Shown here piece after piece: positions 60,616-64,000 of a DNA stretch of 64,000 bases. The DNA comes from Sphingomonas bisphenolicum. GTDB taxonomy: Bacteria > Pseudomonadota > Alphaproteobacteria > Sphingomonadales > Sphingomonadaceae. The DNA is taken from contig NZ_AP018817.1 of assembly GCF_024349785.1 (NCBI RefSeq), positions 1,891,501 to 1,955,500 on the forward strand, written 5' to 3'. The notes beneath the pieces were generated by a model. The model saw only the letters and a list, made by a program, of their open reading frames with translations. It was not told where the DNA came from and did no database searches. Position numbers and translations under genes: made by a program. How positions within the stretch are numbered: position 1 is the first letter of the stretch; every line of letters begins with the position of its first letter.

Positions 60616-61626
60616 TCAGGCGGAGGCGCGCAGCACCAGCGTGGGAGGCAGGGAGATGGATGCCGTCTTTTTCCCGGCGATGCGCTGGAACAACAGGTCG
60701 ATCATCATGCGTGCGCCCAGCGCGACATCCTGTCGAATTGTGGTGAGCGACGGAGTGGTCTGACTGGCGATGAAGACATCGTCATAGCCGATGACGGCAA
60801 TGTCTTCAGGCACCCGCAGGCCATGATCGGCAATCGCGCGCAGGGCGCTCAAGGCGATAACGTCGGACGCTGCGAAAATGCCGTCGGGGGTCGGATGATT
60901 GCGCATATAGTCGCGGATCGCGGCATAAGAAGCTTCAGGGGTTACATGGGTGGGCAAGACGAAACCCGGCGGCACGTTCTCCTGCGCAATGGCATGGTTG
61001 AACCCGGCGAATCGCGCTTCGAATTCCGGCACGTCCGGATTGCCCAAAAAGGTCAGCCTTTTGCGGCCAGTGGACAGAAGGCGCCGGGCTGCCAGACGCC
61101 CCCCTTCGAAATTATCCGAACCTACAGTCATCTGGTTGTAGCCAGCGACCGAAGCGCCCCAAACGACGAGAGGATCATAGGTGGCGGACACTTGCTCGAT
61201 TGCGTCGATCTGGTTCGATTGGCCGACGATGATGACGCCGTCGACCTTGCCGGAATCGACGAAAGCCTGAAGCCACCGATCGTTCGAGGGAATGACGCGC
61301 GACAGCAGTAGATCATGGCTGCGATCGGCCAGGGCGTCGGCGAGAGAGGCTATCAGGCTCATGAAGAACGGGTCGGTCAGATGCTGTTCGGTTTCGTGAC
61401 CCAGCGGCAGCACCACGCCGATCGCACCCGTTCGCCTGAGTCGAAAATTGCGCGCTGCGACGTTGATCTGAAAATCATGGTCGCGGGCAAGCTGTTTGAT
61501 CCTGTCTCTGGTCGCCTTTGCAACCAAAGGATTATCCGCCAGGGATCGGGAAACAGTGGATATGGATACCCCGGCAAGTATGGAAAGATCGGCGAGACTG
61601 GCGGCTTTCTGGCGTTTCATTTGCAT
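60616..61626 (-). CDS. LacI/GalR-family transcriptional regulator
   Basis: 336 residues: HTH ASLADLSILAGVSISTVSRS with hinge-helix region NVAARNFRLRRT, then a sugar-binding-protein-like domain (GVVLPLGHETEQHLTDPFFM, FAASDVIALSALRAI). It is followed by the sucrose operon on the same strand and almost certainly represses it through the two operators between them. Inducer probably sucrose, fructose or a phosphorylated sugar. Confidence 0.94.
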   Translation of the reverse strand: MQMKRQKAASLADLSILAGVSISTVSRSLADNPLVAKATRDRIKQLARDHDFQINVAARNFRLRRTGAIGVVLPLGHETEQHLTDPFFMSLIASLADALADRSHDLLLSRVIPSNDRWLQAFVDSGKVDGVIIVGQSNQIDAIEQVSATYDPLVVWGASVAGYNQMTVGSDNFEGGRLAARRLLSTGRKRLTFLGNPDVPEFEARFAGFNHAIAQENVPPGFVLPTHVTPEASYAAIRDYMRNHPTPDGIFAASDVIALSALRAIADHGLRVPEDIAVIGYDDVFIASQTTPSLTTIRQDVALGARMMIDLLFQRIAGKKTASISLPPTLVLRASA

Positions 61627-62136
61627 ATTCCAAGGCGGGTTTCATGCCATTCGAAGGACTTTGCGATTTCCCGATAATTTCGGTGCTAGGGATAGGCCTT
61701 GTCATACGCAAGACGCTAGCGATGCAAGGAAGCCCCAGCATCCGAGTTCAACTGCTGCTTCGGCACGCTGAAAACCCAAAGCCGCCCGCCGGCCTTTGGG
61801 AAATCGCATCGGCCTCTAGATAGCTGTGAAAGACTCTATAGCGATGAAGGACCCGACCTTGCGGCGATAGCGGCACCCCAGCGCGCGAGCCTTGTCATTA
61901 GGCGGCGGGGGGCTGACCATCGGCGACCGGAGGGTCACGCAGGAGGTGCGGCTTCACAGCTACGGCTTAGTCCGACAACCAGAACGACGAGCGGGACATC
62001 GCAGGGGCTTCCATCCAGATAGGAAACCATTGAATCAAGCCGTCCAAGCTTACTAAACAGGGTGATTGAGTTTTGACCAAAGAGGGCAATAGCGATCACG
62101 CTTCAATCCAGAACGAATAGTATCAAGAAGCAGCCT
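61627..62136. other. 510-bp stretch without a recognisable gene
   Basis: No frame resembles a known protein on either strand. It contains a hairpin CCCAAAG...CTTTGGG (about 61775-61800) with TTTT on the minus-strand side, which could be a terminator of the TetR gene starting at 62760 or a relic. The remainder shows no direct repeats or insertion-sequence ends that I can see. Confidence 0.4.
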
Positions 62137-62760
62137 TTATAGAGTAGAGTGGATCCCATTCAGAAATATCGTGGTGACCAAATCGGCATGCGCTCTCATT
62201 TCGGCATCCGTCATTGGCTCACCGCCCAGAAGCAACCTGCGTTGCCACTCTCCAAGAGCCATGACAACAAATTGCGTGGCTATAGGGTGGCTTGCTGCTT
62301 CCGCCATGCCTTCGCCTTCGAGGATGCTGACTACGGGCATGACTTGATAACGCTCGAACTGTATCCGAGAAATCTGGCGTAGCTCGTCAAAGTCGCCGCC
62401 TTCGCGATAGATCAACCTGGCGATCTGCAGGCTGAGGGGCGGAAATAGCTGCCGTTGCATTTCCGTTGCGTAAGTGACCAGGCGGCTGTGGAGATCACCT
62501 TCCAAATGGGGCAGGTCGGGTTGGATCTGGCGACCGGAATAATCGAGGCAAGCCTCGAAAAGTGCAAGTTTGTCAGGATAATAATTATAGAGCGTTCGGC
62601 TCGAAACTTCAGCCTTTTCTGCAATGTCCCGCAGCGATGCCGCGCGAAACCCCATGTGGGCGAATTCCTCCAAAGCCATGGCGATCAGGCGCTGTCGTTT
62701 TTGCTCAGCCTCGTCCGCCTTGGGGCGTCCAGCTCGTCTTTTTGCCTGTATTTCGCTCAT
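62137..62760 (-). CDS. TetR-family transcriptional regulator (207 aa)
   Basis: HTH: RLIAMALEEFAHMGFRAASL and RDIAEKAEVSSRTLYNYYPDK; C-terminal domain of the AefR-like type (RLIYREGGDFDELRQISRIQ). Divergent from the second BVMO gene over 131 bp that hold an 8-bp dyad on the BVMO promoter. Probable repressor of that gene. Confidence 0.93.
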   Translation of the reverse strand: MSEIQAKRRAGRPKADEAEQKRQRLIAMALEEFAHMGFRAASLRDIAEKAEVSSRTLYNYYPDKLALFEACLDYSGRQIQPDLPHLEGDLHSRLVTYATEMQRQLFPPLSLQIARLIYREGGDFDELRQISRIQFERYQVMPVVSILEGEGMAEAASHPIATQFVVMALGEWQRRLLLGGEPMTDAEMRAHADLVTTIFLNGIHSTL

Positions 62761-62815
62761 TTCGATCCTCTTTCGATCAGCATTGCGTCGAAGGCAAGGC
62801 CATTCCTCACGCAGA

Positions 62816-62844
62816 TTGACTAATTACACATGGAACTGTAATTA
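62816..62844 (+). promoter_or_regulatory. BVMO-2 promoter with TetR-type operator
   Basis: TTGACT (-35, 62816-62821), 17-nt spacer, TAATTA (-10, 62839-62844). The dyad TAATTACA-N8-TGTAATTA at 62821-62844 spans the whole spacer and -10, so a bound dimer would block the promoter. The adjacent divergent TetR gene is the obvious source. Confidence 0.65.
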
Positions 62845-62891
62845 ATATATATCGAGTCGGCGACATGTCGACCATTTGGCGGAGGCAAAGG

Positions 62892-64000
62892 ATGCAGGGG
62901 CGAGATTCTAGTGACGACAGGATGATGCAATCCGGGACTGAGGCGGCGATTCAGGCTCTGGATCCCGTCATGGCGCTCATGTCCCTGATCCAGATCACTG
63001 GCGATAGAACCCTGCTGCATCACTATTGGGACGCGCTCGATGGCCGACAGGAAACGGTCGTCGAAGCCTTCCGGGACATTAATGCACATGATCTGCGGAA
63101 GCGGGTTGATCCGGTCATCGCCGCGGAAATTCGTGATGCGCTGCGGGTGGCGGTGAAGGCGGGCAAGCCCGCGGTCATGCCCCATATCGACATGCCGATG
63201 TTCCGCCAAATGTCGCGGCTGCTGTTGGGCAAGGATTTGCCGGAAATGTCGATGGCCGTCGCTTTCCAGCATGGCGGTTTCACGACCGACACCCGCGTCC
63301 GGGCCGCAAAGGACATCCCGCCAGCGGACTTCAAGGTCATCGTGGTGGGAGCGGGAATGATGGGGATCAATGCCGCTGTGAAACTGCAGCAGGCAGGGTT
63401 CGACTACACTATCCTGGAAGCGATGGACAAGGTGGGCGGCAACTGGCTGACCAACACCTATCCGGGGGCTGCGGTCGATACGCCCAGCCGGGTCTATTCC
63501 TTTTCGTTCGCGCCCAATGCGTCATGGACCCAATTCTATCCGCGCGGTCCCGAATTCCTGTCCTATCTGGAACGCGTCACCGACAAATTCGCTTTGCGTG
63601 AGCGCATCCGCTTCGGCACATGGGTAGAGGGCGCCGAATGGGACGAGGCGCGCAAGATCTGGACGGTCAGGGCCGTACGCGACGGCAAATCCGAGACGCA
63701 TGAATGCAACGTGCTCATCATGGCGGTCGGCCCGAACAATAATCCCAATTACCCCAATGTGAAGAATATCGACGTCTTCAAGGGACCGGTCATCCATTCG
63801 GCAGCCTGGGATCATAGCGTCGATCTGGAAGGCAAAAAGGTGGTGCTGGTGGGCACCGGCTGCTCGGGTGTGCAGGTGGCGACCGCCATTGCCGACACGG
63901 TAGACGAACTGGTCGTCGTCCAGCGCCAGCCCGAGCATATCATCCCCAATCCGCAAGCCCACGCATCCGTCGACGAAATCGAACGGATCGCCATGGAGCA
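62892..64000 (+). CDS. Baeyer-Villiger monooxygenase 2, HAPMO-like (3' end outside window)
   Basis: ATG 62892 with GGAGGC 5 nt upstream; 369 residues to the window edge without a stop. N-terminal extension of ~145 residues, FAD motif GAGMMG (153-158), GGNWLTNTYPGAAVDTPSRVY, fingerprint FKGPVIHSAAWD (296-307) and NADPH motif GTGCSG. Same architecture as the enzyme at 24149 but clearly diverged, so probably a different ketone. The fingerprint and both dinucleotide folds are intact. Confidence 0.92.
   Translation, partial: MQGRDSSDDRMMQSGTEAAIQALDPVMALMSLIQITGDRTLLHHYWDALDGRQETVVEAFRDINAHDLRKRVDPVIAAEIRDALRVAVKAGKPAVMPHIDMPMFRQMSRLLLGKDLPEMSMAVAFQHGGFTTDTRVRAAKDIPPADFKVIVVGAGMMGINAAVKLQQAGFDYTILEAMDKVGGNWLTNTYPGAAVDTPSRVYSFSFAPNASWTQFYPRGPEFLSYLERVTDKFALRERIRFGTWVEGAEWDEARKIWTVRAVRDGKSETHECNVLIMAVGPNNNPNYPNVKNIDVFKGPVIHSAAWDHSVDLEGKKVVLVGTGCSGVQVATAIADTVDELVVVQRQPEHIIPNPQAHASVDEIERIAME

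Noticed and set aside
61627..62136. Possible insertion-sequence scar in the gene-poor stretch
   Set aside because: No terminal inverted repeats, target duplication or transposase-like frame could be found by eye.
1..64000. CRISPR array, tRNA or rRNA genes, integrase or transposase
   Set aside because: No spaced direct repeats, no tRNA T-loop signature in a plausible context, no rRNA-like stretch and no recombinase motif were seen.

Overview
The window reads as chromosome or large-plasmid DNA of a high-GC alphaproteobacterium, most likely a sphingomonad (Sphingobium/Novosphingobium type). The pointers are three large TonB-dependent receptors used in place of porins or ABC importers, a GH106 rhamnosidase (a family founded on a Sphingomonas enzyme), two HAPMO-type Baeyer-Villiger monooxygenases (BVMOs), and many TetR/LysR-controlled catabolic operons. 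No rRNA, tRNA, CRISPR array, integrase or transposase was recognised. Almost everything is catabolic, and six loci are decayed.

Layout. (1) 1-17.3 kb, a glycoside-stripping island: GH3 beta-glucosidase, GH106 and GH78 alpha-L-rhamnosidases and a fold-3 esterase, all exported and mostly overlapping, lie between two closely related TonB receptors, with a TetR gene and a small secreted protein. (2) 17.4-38.3 kb, an aglycone or ring-degradation region: VOC proteins, SDRs, a GMC oxidoreductase, a ferredoxin with a frameshifted P450, a BVMO, then a minus-strand operon (enoyl-CoA hydratase, CaiB CoA-transferase, HIBADH-type dehydrogenase, SDR, AEC transporter, aldo/keto reductase, alpha/beta hydrolase) divergent from LysR - two acyl-CoA dehydrogenases - aldehyde dehydrogenase. 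(3) 38.4-39.5 kb, a gene of unrecognised family with an HxD...H...R pattern; a decayed paralogue sits at 26.4-26.9 kb. (4) 39.7-49.9 kb, an amine/amino-acid operon: DSD1-type PLP enzyme, RidA, DUF1624 membrane protein, GNAT, two DAO-type flavin oxidases, aldehyde dehydrogenase, Tat-exported solute-binding protein and a dead type-II haloacid dehalogenase, divergent from a LysR gene. (5) 51.0-61.6 kb, a LacI-controlled sucrose operon: GH68 sucrase, ROK fructokinase, tannase-family esterase, SGNH esterase, TonB receptor, DUF3237 protein and MFS transporter. (6) 62.1-64.0 kb, a TetR gene divergent from a second BVMO that runs off the window.

How it may work together (inference). Regions 1-2 fit uptake and deglycosylation of a rhamnosylated plant glycoside. 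The aglycone would then pass through alcohol-to-ketone oxidation, Baeyer-Villiger lactone formation, lactone hydrolysis, CoA activation and beta-oxidation by a two-subunit acyl-CoA dehydrogenase. The absence of aromatic-ring dioxygenases favours a terpenoid or steroid aglycone over a flavonoid. Region 5 pairs two exported esterases with an intracellular sucrase and a fructokinase in overlapping genes, which suggests use of acylated sucrose. A degenerate 14-bp palindrome, GAACGATATCGTTC, recurs at six intergenic positions across regions 1-3 and may mark one TetR regulon.
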